A DNA stretch of 49,137 nt from Oerskovia merdavium. Its GTDB lineage: Bacteria; Actinomycetota; Actinomycetes; Actinomycetales; Cellulomonadaceae. This document shows positions 26,513 through 33,825 of this stretch, piece after piece. Made by a program: the position numbers and the translations under genes. The notes under the pieces are model-generated. The model was not told where the DNA came from, did not search any database, and saw only the letters and a program-made list of their open reading frames with translations. Numbering within the stretch: the first letter of the stretch is position 1; every line of letters starts with the position of its first letter. The DNA is taken from the NCBI RefSeq assembly GCF_014836755.1, contig NZ_JACSQF010000006.1, positions 1 to 49,137 of the forward strand, read 5' to 3'.

Positions 26513-27117
26513 GGACGCCTCACCAGGAAGAGCCCGGCGAGGAGGGCGCCGACCCCGCCTGCGGCGAGGTCGCCGAGCGTGTCCCGGTAGCCGACGTTGA
26601 TCGACTCGTCGACGAAGGCGGCGCCGGCCCACTCGCCCACCTCCCACAGCAGCGAGAGGAGGACACCGAGCGCCGTCGCCGTCACCACCGCACCCAGACG
26701 TGGGCGGGAGAGGCCGGAGCCGTCGTGGCGAGCGCCTGCCCCGGTCGAGCGGGCGAGCATCGCACCCGGCACGGCAAGGGCTCCCACGAACACGAGGAGG
26801 GCATACGCGAGGACCGTGAGGACGGCAGTCGCCACCAGGTGCACGACGAGATCGAGCCAAGAGGCCAGGGCATAGAGGTCCAGCAGGCTGATCCAGGCCG
26901 CGGCCGACAGGGTCAGGCCGATGGCAGGGTCGACGGGTCCGTCGAGCCCGATCGCGCGGGGGAGCACGGTGCCGAGCAGCACGAGCGAGAGCAGGGCGAT
27001 CCCGACCGGGCCGTAGAGCAGGCCACCCACGGGGACCGCGATCCCTGCGAGGACCCGCACGAGGTCACCCGCAGCGGTCCACGTTGTGCTGCGTCCGTGG
27101 ATCTTGCCGGTGGTCAT
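26509..27117 (-). CDS. Multi-pass membrane protein, DUF2238/YjdF-like
   Basis: A 202-residue protein with five or six hydrophobic helices. The motif LLWEVGEWAGAAFVDESINVGYRDTLGDL (key part WEVGEW then DTLGDLAAGGVGALL) resembles the WExxEW and DTxxDLxxNxxGA pattern of the YjdF/DUF2238 family. The function of the family is unknown. The ATG at 27117 begins the frame. It overlaps the glycosyltransferase gene and may provide or position its membrane substrate. Confidence 0.75.
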   Translation of the reverse strand: MTTGKIHGRSTTWTAAGDLVRVLAGIAVPVGGLLYGPVGIALLSLVLLGTVLPRAIGLDGPVDPAIGLTLSAAAWISLLDLYALASWLDLVVHLVATAVLTVLAYALLVFVGALAVPGAMLARSTGAGARHDGSGLSRPRLGAVVTATALGVLLSLLWEVGEWAGAAFVDESINVGYRDTLGDLAAGGVGALLAGLFLVRRP

Positions 27118-27213
27118 CGAGCAAACCTAGCGACGCTCACGGCGACTCGCGCGGGAACGGGGCAGCGAGGGTCGTCCGGCGGCAGCGAGACCCACGGCGC
27201 CGGTCCTGGCGCG

Positions 27214-27672
27214 CTAGAGCTCTCGCGGGTCGTCCGTGACGTCGGTGATGGCGACGTGGACGGCGACAGCGCCGGCCAGGGGCGCGAGGTCGCCGAGCAG
27301 GGTCCGCAGGCACGAGGTCGCGGCGCGGCGGACGGCGGCGGCGAGCGGGAGCAGTGGCTCGTCGAACGCGGCGACGATCTCGATCGTGACGGCCACGAGC
27401 CGGTCGTGGTCGTCGGTCGAGCAGGTGATCGTGAGCGGCGCGGCGCCCGGCACCGCAGAGACGCCCTCGCGGAGGGCCGCGACCACGACGTCGGCCGCGA
27501 CGAAGTAGCCCGCAGCACCGGCAGGGGTGGCCGTACGACCGCGGACCGGGGCAGAGGGCCGGAAGGCCGACAGCGCTCTGAGGAGCGCATTCTCCCGCAC
27601 GACGGTCCACCCTCGGTCGGTGTGCCGCCGCAGTGCCTGCGTGGCACGGTCGAGGACGGCTTCGTCGCTCAT
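27214..27672 (-). CDS. Asp23/Gls24-like protein paired with the ECF sigma factor
   Basis: A 152-residue soluble protein with the alternating strand/helix pattern of Asp23/Gls24 proteins (LTITCSTDDHDRLVAVTIEI, then LRTLLGDLAPLAGAVAVHVAITDV in parts). The ATG at 27672 overlaps the sigma factor stop (ATGA) and has GGAGGG 7 nt upstream; the ATG 6 nt earlier is too close to that site. Asp23-type proteins gather at the membrane through AmaP, which is encoded in the divergent operon. It could act on the sigma factor or with the divergent Gls24 proteins. Confidence 0.8.
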   Translation of the reverse strand: MSDEAVLDRATQALRRHTDRGWTVVRENALLRALSAFRPSAPVRGRTATPAGAAGYFVAADVVVAALREGVSAVPGAAPLTITCSTDDHDRLVAVTIEIVAAFDEPLLPLAAAVRRAATSCLRTLLGDLAPLAGAVAVHVAITDVTDDPREL

Positions 27673-28235
27673 CGCCATCCCTCCATCGTCTCGGCCAGCG
27701 TGGAGCGGGCCCGGTGGAGGAGCCCGCGTACGGCGTCGTGGGTCGTTCCGAGGATCAACGCGATCTCGGCATAGTGCAGTCCTTCGATCTCGCGCAGCAG
27801 CCAGCACGACCTCTGCAACGGTGGCAGACCGAGCAGGGCGATGTCGAGGGCCTCGACGAGCGCGCTGTCCACGGCGTCCTGGTCGGGTCGGTGCGACGTG
27901 GTCTCGACGAGATCGTCGGGAAGGGGACCGGGCTGCAGCGCGACCCGGCTGCGGTGCCGATAGGCCTGACGGGTGGCGATCCCGAAGAGCCAGGTGCGCG
28001 GGGTGGACTCGCCGCGGAAGTCGGCGAACCCGGTCCACGCGGCGACCAGGGTGTCCTGGAGGCAGTCGGCGGCGACCTCGGGATCGTGGACCATCCGCAG
28101 GACGTAGCGGTAGAGCGCGGGGCCGTGCCGGTCGACGAGCTGGGAGAACGCGTCCCGATCGCGGAGGGCAGCCCGGCGTGCGAGCGACAGGTCCGAGACC
28201 GCCCCCGAGACGCCACCCGCATCGAGGGGTTCCAT
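27669..28235 (-). CDS. ECF sigma factor next to the Asp23/Gls24 locus
   Basis: A 188-residue extracytoplasmic-function sigma factor. Region 2 (DAFSQLVDRHGPALYRYVLR, then ADCLQDTLVAAW) and region 4 (LQRSCWLLREIEGLHYAEIA, then THDAVRGLLHRARSTL) are both complete. The ATG at 28235 was chosen because the longer frame runs through the intergenic promoter region. It is divergent from the seven-gene Asp23 operon and probably directs it, or its own operon. No classical zinc anti-sigma factor is present; the coupled Gls24-like protein may take that place. Confidence 0.92.
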   Translation of the reverse strand: MEPLDAGGVSGAVSDLSLARRAALRDRDAFSQLVDRHGPALYRYVLRMVHDPEVAADCLQDTLVAAWTGFADFRGESTPRTWLFGIATRQAYRHRSRVALQPGPLPDDLVETTSHRPDQDAVDSALVEALDIALLGLPPLQRSCWLLREIEGLHYAEIALILGTTHDAVRGLLHRARSTLAETMEGWR

Positions 28236-28283
28236 CCGTCCGACGATATCGATCCTCGACGGACTCGCCAGCGGCGCGGCATG

Positions 28284-28299
28284 TGTGATGTAGATCACA
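28284..28299. promoter_or_regulatory. CRP/GlxR-type binding site
   Basis: TGTGATGTAGATCACA matches the consensus TGTGA-N6-TCACA exactly and has the central TA preferred by actinobacterial GlxR/Crp proteins. It lies between the divergent sigma factor (start 28235) and the Asp23 operon (start 28400). cAMP-dependent control of one or both is inferred. Confidence 0.85.
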
Positions 28300-28399
28300 C
28301 TGACGAGTGCGTGACGTATGACCCGTAGGTCGGCACTCACTGGGGAACGTCCCAGACCGCCCGGCACGGGCGGACCAGCCTGAGCACGAGGAGCCGACG

Positions 28400-28960
28400 A
28401 TGAGCGAGCAGAGCACCCCCACCACGGGAACCGCGGCTGCGGGGTCCGCGGCGCGACCACGGGACAACGGTCCGGCACGTGCCCCACGAGAGAGCTCGGA
28501 GCACGTGTCGGCCCTTGCCTCGGAGCACGGCACCACGACGATCGCGGACCAGGTCGTCGCCAAGATCGCGGGTATCGCGACCCGCAACGTCCAGGGCGTC
28601 TATGCCGTGGGCGGGGGAGCGGCTCGGGCGTTCGGCGCCATCCGCGAGTACATCCCCGGGAGCGGCAGCGACACCACCTCCGGCGTCCACGTCGAGGTCG
28701 GCGAGCGGCAGGCCGCAGTCGACCTGGACCTGGTCGCGGACTACGGGGTCTCGATCGCCGACCTGGCGCAGGCGGTCCGGCGGAGCGTCATCACCTCGAT
28801 CGAACGCATGACCGGGCTCGAGGTCACCGAGGTCAACATCGACGTCAACGACGTCCATCTGCCCGACGACGACGCCGACTCGAGCTCAGGGCGGTCCTCG
28901 TCGCGGGAGGAGGCCTCAGGCAGCGGTGAGGGCGAGGAGGGTGGCGGGCGAGTGCGATGA
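28400..28960 (+). CDS. Asp23/Gls24 family protein
   Basis: A 186-residue soluble protein. The Asp23/Gls24 core (~residues 40-155) has TTIADQVVAKIAGIATRNVQGVYAV at its start and the family's VEVGERQAAVDLDLVADYG and TGLEVTEVNIDVNDVH strands. Both ends are disordered (Thr/Ala-rich N terminus; Asp/Ser/Glu-rich C terminus). It is the most canonical family member in this operon and its first gene. The next start overlaps its stop (ATGA). Asp23 proteins form membrane-associated clusters through AmaP and are linked to envelope stress. Confidence 0.93.
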   Translation: MSEQSTPTTGTAAAGSAARPRDNGPARAPRESSEHVSALASEHGTTTIADQVVAKIAGIATRNVQGVYAVGGGAARAFGAIREYIPGSGSDTTSGVHVEVGERQAAVDLDLVADYGVSIADLAQAVRRSVITSIERMTGLEVTEVNIDVNDVHLPDDDADSSSGRSSSREEASGSGEGEEGGGRVR

Positions 28961-29412
28961 CCACCTCGTCACCGCAGTCCTCCGGGTCTCCGACGTCCGG
29001 CCGGGACGCGGAGCCTGCCGCCCCGACACCCCTGGACGTCGCGGCCGCGTTCGATGCCTCGCCCGTGGGGCGGGACCTCGAGGCCGCCCCCCTTCGTTCG
29101 TCTCGTGCGTCTGCGGGTGACGAGGAGGACCTGGCGGACCGGGTGGTGGCGGCGGTGCTCGCTGTCCCGGGAGTCGTGCGTCTGCACGCCGGGGCGTTCG
29201 GGGAGGTCGCCACATACCTCCCAGGTCGCGCCGTCACCGGGGTGCGGCTCCGGCCCGACGAGGCCGAGGTGCACCTGGTGGTCTCCGCCGGGCGCCCCAT
29301 CCCGGAGGTTGCCAGCAACGTCCACGAGGCCGTGCGCGCCCTGGTCTCGGGGCCGGTCCACCTCTTCGTCGAGGACGTCGAGTCCCCGCCGACAAGATCG
29401 CCCGCGCCCTGA
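28957..29412 (+). CDS. Divergent Asp23/Gls24-like protein
   Basis: A 151-residue protein whose second half (DLADRVVAAVLAVPGVVRLH, then VRLRPDEAEVHLVVSAGRPI and VHEAVRALVSG) follows the Asp23 strand/helix order. The N-terminal ~50 residues are low-complexity. It is coupled to the first gene by an ATGA overlap. It is probably an additional subunit of the Asp23 assembly. Confidence 0.8.
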   Translation: MTTSSPQSSGSPTSGRDAEPAAPTPLDVAAAFDASPVGRDLEAAPLRSSRASAGDEEDLADRVVAAVLAVPGVVRLHAGAFGEVATYLPGRAVTGVRLRPDEAEVHLVVSAGRPIPEVASNVHEAVRALVSGPVHLFVEDVESPPTRSPAP

Positions 29413-29436
29413 CCGGGCGCCGTCCAAGGAGTACAC

Positions 29437-29616
29437 ATGTCCGTGTCCACGACCGGTCTTCTCACCGGCCTCCTGCTCGCCATCGCCGCGATCCTCGGGG
29501 GCTTCTGGGGGTTCCTCCTCGCCGTCGTCCTCGGCGGCGTCGGCTGGGTCGTCGCGGCCCAGATCGAGGGGCGGATAGACCTCGGCGCCGTCTTCCACAG
29601 CCGACGCCATGTCTGA
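29437..29616 (+). CDS. Small DUF2273-like membrane protein
   Basis: A 59-residue protein. The ATG at 29437 has AAGGAG 6 nt upstream. One long hydrophobic hairpin or pair of helices runs from GLLTGLLLAIAAILGGFWGF to VLGGVGWVVAAQ, followed by a short charged tail (IEGRIDLGAVFHSRRHV). It resembles DUF2273 proteins, small membrane proteins that occur in Asp23 operons. The end overlaps the next gene start by 8 nt, confirming the frame. Its shortness makes it easy to miss. Confidence 0.85.
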   Translation: MSVSTTGLLTGLLLAIAAILGGFWGFLLAVVLGGVGWVVAAQIEGRIDLGAVFHSRRHV

Positions 29617-30049
29617 TCAGGCCTGGGCCGGCGACGTCCTCCTCGACGCCCCGCGGCCCGACGTCCGTGCCGAGCCGGTCGACGCCGCGGACCGGGGCGT
29701 GCTGCGGGTCGCTGACCGTGTGGTCGACAAGGTCGCCCGCGCGGCGGTGCTCGGCGTCGCCGGCGTCGCGCCCGCTGCCGCCACGGCCGGGACGGTGGGG
29801 AGAGCCCTGGGCAGGAGCTATCCCCAGGTCGTGTGCTCACGAGCCGGCGACCGTGCCCGTGTCCTCCTCGAGATCGCCCTGGTGTGGCCCTACCCGGCCG
29901 CCCGGGTCGCTCGCGAGGTGTGCGAAGCCGTGACCGACCAGCTCCTCGCTCTCGCGGGGGTGCACGTGGACGAGGTCCGTACGACCGTCGCTCGCATCGT
30001 CGACCCGTCCGACGTCGCCGGAACACCCAAGGAGCAGCGAGTCCGATGA
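29609..30049 (+). CDS. Asp23/Gls24-like protein
   Basis: A 146-residue soluble protein with the family pattern: VLRVADRVVDKVARAAVLGVAGV, a strand region ARVLLEIALVWPYPAARVA and the final helix/strand VTDQLLALAGVHVDEVRTTV. It lacks the acidic tail of the first member. It overlaps the small membrane protein upstream by 8 nt and the following gene by 4 nt (ATGA). Confidence 0.8.
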   Translation: MSDQAWAGDVLLDAPRPDVRAEPVDAADRGVLRVADRVVDKVARAAVLGVAGVAPAAATAGTVGRALGRSYPQVVCSRAGDRARVLLEIALVWPYPAARVAREVCEAVTDQLLALAGVHVDEVRTTVARIVDPSDVAGTPKEQRVR

Positions 30050-30606
30050 GCACACCCACGGCACCGTCCACGCAGACCGTCCCCGCCCCTGCCAGGTCGC
30101 CCCGGGCCGGGCTCGCGCTGACCTCGTGGGCCTTCTTCCTGGCGATCGTCCTGCTCGCCGTCGCGGTGCTCGCCGGGCAGGCGTCGTTCGTGGCGGTGCA
30201 GGGGGCCGGCACCAGCTGGATCGCCTCGCTCGCGGACTCCCTGGACGGCCTGCAGCCCGAGACGTGGGTGGGGGCGGCAGGGGTGGTGGTCGCACTGCTC
30301 GGCCTCTGGTTGGTCTGGCAGGCGGTGCGTCCCCGTCCGCGGACCACCCGGCGGATCTCCGCCGGCAGCGGGATCCACGTGCGCTCTGCCGACGTCGCCC
30401 GCTGGGTGAACGCGACGGCCCGAGACGTGCCCGGGGTGCTGGACACCAGCACCTCTGTCTCTCGTACCGCGGTCCGGGTCACGGTCCGCTCGACCGGCTC
30501 CCCGGACATCCTCGACGACGTCCGCGCCGAGGTCTCCCACCAGCTCTCGGCGTTCGAGCAGCCGCCGCGCCTGACCGTGCGCTCGGGCGAAGGGCAACGA
30601 TCATGA
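30046..30606 (+). CDS. DUF6286-like membrane protein of the Asp23 locus
   Basis: A 186-residue protein with two membrane helices (WAFFLAIVLLAVAVLAG at ~28-45 and WVGAAGVVVALLGLWLVW at ~75-92), followed by a cytosolic domain (residues ~105-180) of alternating strands and helices like those of AmaP proteins. The arrangement matches DUF6286 proteins found next to AmaP in actinobacteria. It overlaps both neighbours by ATGA. Confidence 0.78.
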   Translation: MSTPTAPSTQTVPAPARSPRAGLALTSWAFFLAIVLLAVAVLAGQASFVAVQGAGTSWIASLADSLDGLQPETWVGAAGVVVALLGLWLVWQAVRPRPRTTRRISAGSGIHVRSADVARWVNATARDVPGVLDTSTSVSRTAVRVTVRSTGSPDILDDVRAEVSHQLSAFEQPPRLTVRSGEGQRS

Positions 30607-31232
30607 ACCGCACCGTCCTGCGACTGGACCGCGCCCTGCTCGCCCTCGCCGGCCTCGTGCTCGTCGTCGTCGGCGTCGCTGCCCTGCTGTGGACGACGGG
30701 AACCCTGGCCGAGATCCTCGACGGCGTCCCCGACGCGATCGACACGGGCGCCGCCCAGGACGCCGTGTCCCAGCCGTGGTGGCCCTACGCGACCGGTGCG
30801 GTCGCAGTTCTCCTCGCGGTCGTCTCGCTGTGGTGGATGCTTGCCCACCTGCCGGCCCGCTCCGTCCCCGAGCAGGACCTGCCCGGATCCACCCGCACCA
30901 TGCGCCTGCGGATCTCCCGAGACGCCGTGGCGAACGCGACGGCCCGTGCGGCCCAGCAGATCCCTGCCGTCCACCGAGCGACCGCCTCCTTGCACGACGA
31001 GGGCCCCGAGCTCGTCCTGAGCCTGGTCGTCACCGTCGACCCGGCGACCGACCTGCCCGCCCTCGCCGCCCGGCTGGACCGACTCCTCGCCGACGCCGCG
31101 ACCGTCCTGCCCGACGACCGGCTCCGCTCGCGCACGACCCTGCGGATCAGGAGCAGCCGCCGACGCGACCGCACGGCACGGGTCGCCTGGGCGCCACGGC
31201 GCCGCGGGCCTCCACGGTACGTCGCGGCCTGA
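30603..31232 (+). CDS. AmaP-like alkaline shock membrane anchor
   Basis: A 209-residue protein. Two membrane helices (ALLALAGLVLVVVGVAALLW and YATGAVAVLLAVVSLWWML) flank an external loop of about 45 residues, and a cytosolic domain (~95-190) follows. This is the AmaP design, in which the cytosolic part tethers Asp23 to the membrane. The C terminus is strongly basic. It is the last gene of the operon, with its ATG overlapping the previous stop. The pseudogene for an acetyltransferase begins about 50 nt later. Confidence 0.85.
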   Translation: MNRTVLRLDRALLALAGLVLVVVGVAALLWTTGTLAEILDGVPDAIDTGAAQDAVSQPWWPYATGAVAVLLAVVSLWWMLAHLPARSVPEQDLPGSTRTMRLRISRDAVANATARAAQQIPAVHRATASLHDEGPELVLSLVVTVDPATDLPALAARLDRLLADAATVLPDDRLRSRTTLRIRSSRRRDRTARVAWAPRRRGPPRYVAA

Positions 31233-31282
31233 GGGTGCACGGCAGACGACGGCCCGTCGTGACACCACTACCCTTGACGCTC

Positions 31283-31879
31283 GTGAAGGTCACCATCACG
31301 ACGCTCCAGATGCACCGCCCGTCGTCGCGGGCGCCGCGCGCGCTGCCCGACGAGGTGCGCCTCGAGCGGACCGTCGCCGTCGATCCCGAGTACGCCCGAT
31401 TCCTCTACGGCCTGGTCGGCGGGCCGTGGTTCTGAACCGACAGGCTCGGCTGGACGCGTGAGCAGTGGGTCGAGGAGCTCGAGGTGCCGGGGACGGAGTT
31501 CTGGGTCCTCTATGGGGAGGGCGGCCCGTGGGGCTACGTCCACCTGCATCCTCTCGTCGCTGCTGACGGGACCCACGTCGAGATCCGGTACTTCGGCCTG
31601 GCCGAGCGGGCGATCGGTCGTGGCCTGGGCGGCCCGCTCCTCGAGCACGGCATCGCGGCCGCCTGGTCGCTCGCCGAGCGCGCCGACGTCCCGCCGACCG
31701 CCCGCGTCTGGGTCCATACCTGCACGCTCGACGGTCCCGCGGCGCTCGCGAACTACCAGGCGCGGGGTCTGGTGGTCTGCGGGACCGAGGAGGCCGACGA
31801 GGACATGCCTGGCGAACCCCTCGGCTCCTGGGTCTCCACGGGCGGCCCGGCCTCGGCCGTCGCTCGGCCGATCGGGTAG
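31283..31879 (+). pseudogene. GNAT acetyltransferase interrupted by one stop codon
   Basis: A single frame encodes a GNAT-like protein of about 198 codons broken only by TGA at 31433-31435. Before the stop it reads ARFLYGLVGGPWF. After it the same frame goes on TDRLGWTREQWVEEL, WVLYGEGGPWGYVHL, and an acetyl-CoA region FGLAERAIGRGLGGPLLEHGI. Relatives have Trp at this place (PWxWTDRL), so a TGG-to-TGA change is the simplest explanation. The rest shows no decay, which suggests a recent mutation or a sequencing error. The first start is uncertain; GTG 31283 is used. Confidence 0.85.
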
Positions 31880-31907
31880 TGCGCCCGTCGGGGTCGAGGC
31901 CGGACTG

Positions 31908-32987
31908 TCAGCCGGACCTGTCCGAGGAGGCAAGCTCCGCCTGGTGTGCGTACCAGTCCGTGGCACTGAGCAAGCACTGGAGGAGGCGATCGTCAGCGGT
32001 CCTCTCGGTCCCGGTGGCGCGGTCGAGGTCCTCGCGGACGTCCACGCAGACCTCGCGGGGTGTGGGTCGGGACTCCCCGGCGAGGTCCGCCGCGGCAGCG
32101 GCGTCCTCGATCGCGCTCTCGACCGTCAGACGCTGCGCCTGCGCGACACCCCGGGGGCCGTCGTTCGGGAAGGACGTCGGAGTCTCGTACCCGAAGATGG
32201 CAGGGCAGTCGCCCAGGCAGCCGTCCTGGCCGTACCCGTTGCGGTAGGCGTTGATCGTGAAGAAGCCACCGAACGCGGGAATCTCGCCATCGACCTTGCT
32301 GAGCGAGATGACGTCGAGGGGCAGGCCGGCCGCGTCCTTCATCAGCGAGCCGGGCAGGACCACCGAGGAGACGAGGGTGCCGTCCGCGGCGGGGAACAGG
32401 TCCCAGGAGATCAGACGCCGCTCGTTCCGGCCGGGCGGCCCGCCGGCGGAGGCCTCCGGGGGGACTCCCAGGCCGATCACGACCTGGCGGTCACCGTCGG
32501 GAGAGGTCGCCGAGGCCGCGGTGGCGTCCGAGCTCAGCAGCATCGTGCCGGCGGCGTTCCCGGCCCGGAGCTCTCGGAGGTCGGCGTCGTCCCCCTCGTA
32601 CACGGCGTTGACGGCTCGATCCTGGGCGCTGAGTCTGCTGACGACGAAGAGTCGCGTGCCCGCCGTCCAGCCGGGCATTCTGGTGTCGATGACCAGCCCC
32701 CCGCCGGTGCGCGCAGACGTCGTCGGGTCGGTGGGGATCTCGATCCCGGGCGCGAGCCGAGTCGAGGAAGCCGGCGCCACGGTGGCGATCCCGACGCGTG
32801 GAAGGGCCACCGCGGCCAGAGCGACCAGCGCCATGCAAGCAGCGGACAGCAGGGCTACCCGCGCCGTGCGTCTGCGGACGCGGCGCTTGACCAGGGCGAG
32901 AGCCGGAGTGCCCGGCACGTGCTCTACAGGGATCGCCTCGTCGGCGAGAGCGCGGAGCTCCGCTGCGAAGTCGTCGTGCTCAGACAT
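31908..32987 (-). CDS. Membrane protein partner of SigE-type sigma factor
   Basis: A 359-residue protein with one membrane helix (LLSAACMALVALAAVALP, residues ~46-64), a ~45-residue cytosolic N terminus (EHDDFAAELRALADEA) and a large external domain of about 290 residues containing a Cys pair (DGCLGDCP). The ATG at 32987 overlaps the end of the sigma factor gene by 8 nt. The topology is that of a transmembrane anti-sigma factor, but no zinc-binding motif is present and the family is not recognised. Confidence 0.8.
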   Translation of the reverse strand: MSEHDDFAAELRALADEAIPVEHVPGTPALALVKRRVRRRTARVALLSAACMALVALAAVALPRVGIATVAPASSTRLAPGIEIPTDPTTSARTGGGLVIDTRMPGWTAGTRLFVVSRLSAQDRAVNAVYEGDDADLRELRAGNAAGTMLLSSDATAASATSPDGDRQVVIGLGVPPEASAGGPPGRNERRLISWDLFPAADGTLVSSVVLPGSLMKDAAGLPLDVISLSKVDGEIPAFGGFFTINAYRNGYGQDGCLGDCPAIFGYETPTSFPNDGPRGVAQAQRLTVESAIEDAAAAADLAGESRPTPREVCVDVREDLDRATGTERTADDRLLQCLLSATDWYAHQAELASSDRSG

Positions 32988-33579
32988 GGCTCGCTCCCGC
33001 CGTCGGGGTGGTCGTGCCGGTCAGCTCTGCGCGGAGCCGGGCGAGCCCCCGCGAGGCGTTGGACTTCACCGTTCCGTGCGGCATGCCCAGCTCGCGGGCG
33101 ACCTCGGCCTCGGAGAGGTCGAGCAGGTGGCGCAGGACGACCACGCGCCTCTGCCGGACCGGCAGGAGCAGCAGGGCGCGCACGAGCTCGTCACGCACCG
33201 CGATCTCGGCCGTACGATCCGGGGCCGCACCCGTCAGGTGGTCCTCGGGCTCGATCAGGACCTCACGTCGGGTACGCCGCCACGTGTCGATCTTGAGGTT
33301 CGTCAGGATCCTCCGCGCGTAGACGAAGGGGTCGCCGTCCCGGGCGCGCGCCCAGGACCGAAAGGTCCGTTCGAGCGTGGCCTGGCACAGCTCCTCGGCC
33401 CGGTGGTGGTCGCCGCTGATCAGGAACGCGATCCGTCTCAGGCGACCGCCGTGCGTCTCCACGAAGTCGACGAACTCCGCGTCGCGGTTCACCGTCCCGG
33501 CAGCCAGGTACCGGACCGAGACGGTGCCGTCCGCCCACAGGGTCTCGTCCTTCGTCACGCCTGCCTCAGTGCTCGTCAT
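32980..33579 (-). CDS. SigE-type ECF sigma factor
   Basis: A 199-residue sigma factor of the SigE/ECF type frequent in actinobacteria. Region 2 is AEFVDFVETHGGRLRRIAFLISGDHHRAEELCQATLERTF (parts), and region 4 is LPVRQRRVVVLRHLLDLSEAEVARELG followed by HGTVKSNASRGLARLR (parts). The ATG at 33579 was chosen over earlier in-frame codons because nothing upstream is conserved; a weak GGGTCAG precedes it. It is translationally coupled to the membrane protein, its likely regulator. Confidence 0.92.
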   Translation of the reverse strand: MTSTEAGVTKDETLWADGTVSVRYLAAGTVNRDAEFVDFVETHGGRLRRIAFLISGDHHRAEELCQATLERTFRSWARARDGDPFVYARRILTNLKIDTWRRTRREVLIEPEDHLTGAAPDRTAEIAVRDELVRALLLLPVRQRRVVVLRHLLDLSEAEVARELGMPHGTVKSNASRGLARLRAELTGTTTPTAGASHV

Positions 33580-33825
33580 CTGACCCACGACATCCCTGCA
33601 TATCCTCCACCACGCACGAGCCCGCCGATCGGTTCCCTCTGGGCCGGGATCGGTCTCAGGGCGCTCTTCGGGGCCGTTCTGACCGCACCGGCCCGCGGCC
33701 GTGGGCCACGTGTGGTGCCCGGGCAGGAGGTGCGCGGACCACAGGATGCTCAGGACCGGTTGGGCGAGCTGCACCCGGCGGACGAGCGCTGGCCGCCACC
33801 CGCTGGCAGCCGGACGCCGGAGCGC

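Noticed and set aside
28845-31268. A long minus-strand frame opposite the Asp23 operon
   Set aside because: It crosses seven coupled real genes and encodes only Arg/Ser/Pro-rich sequence.
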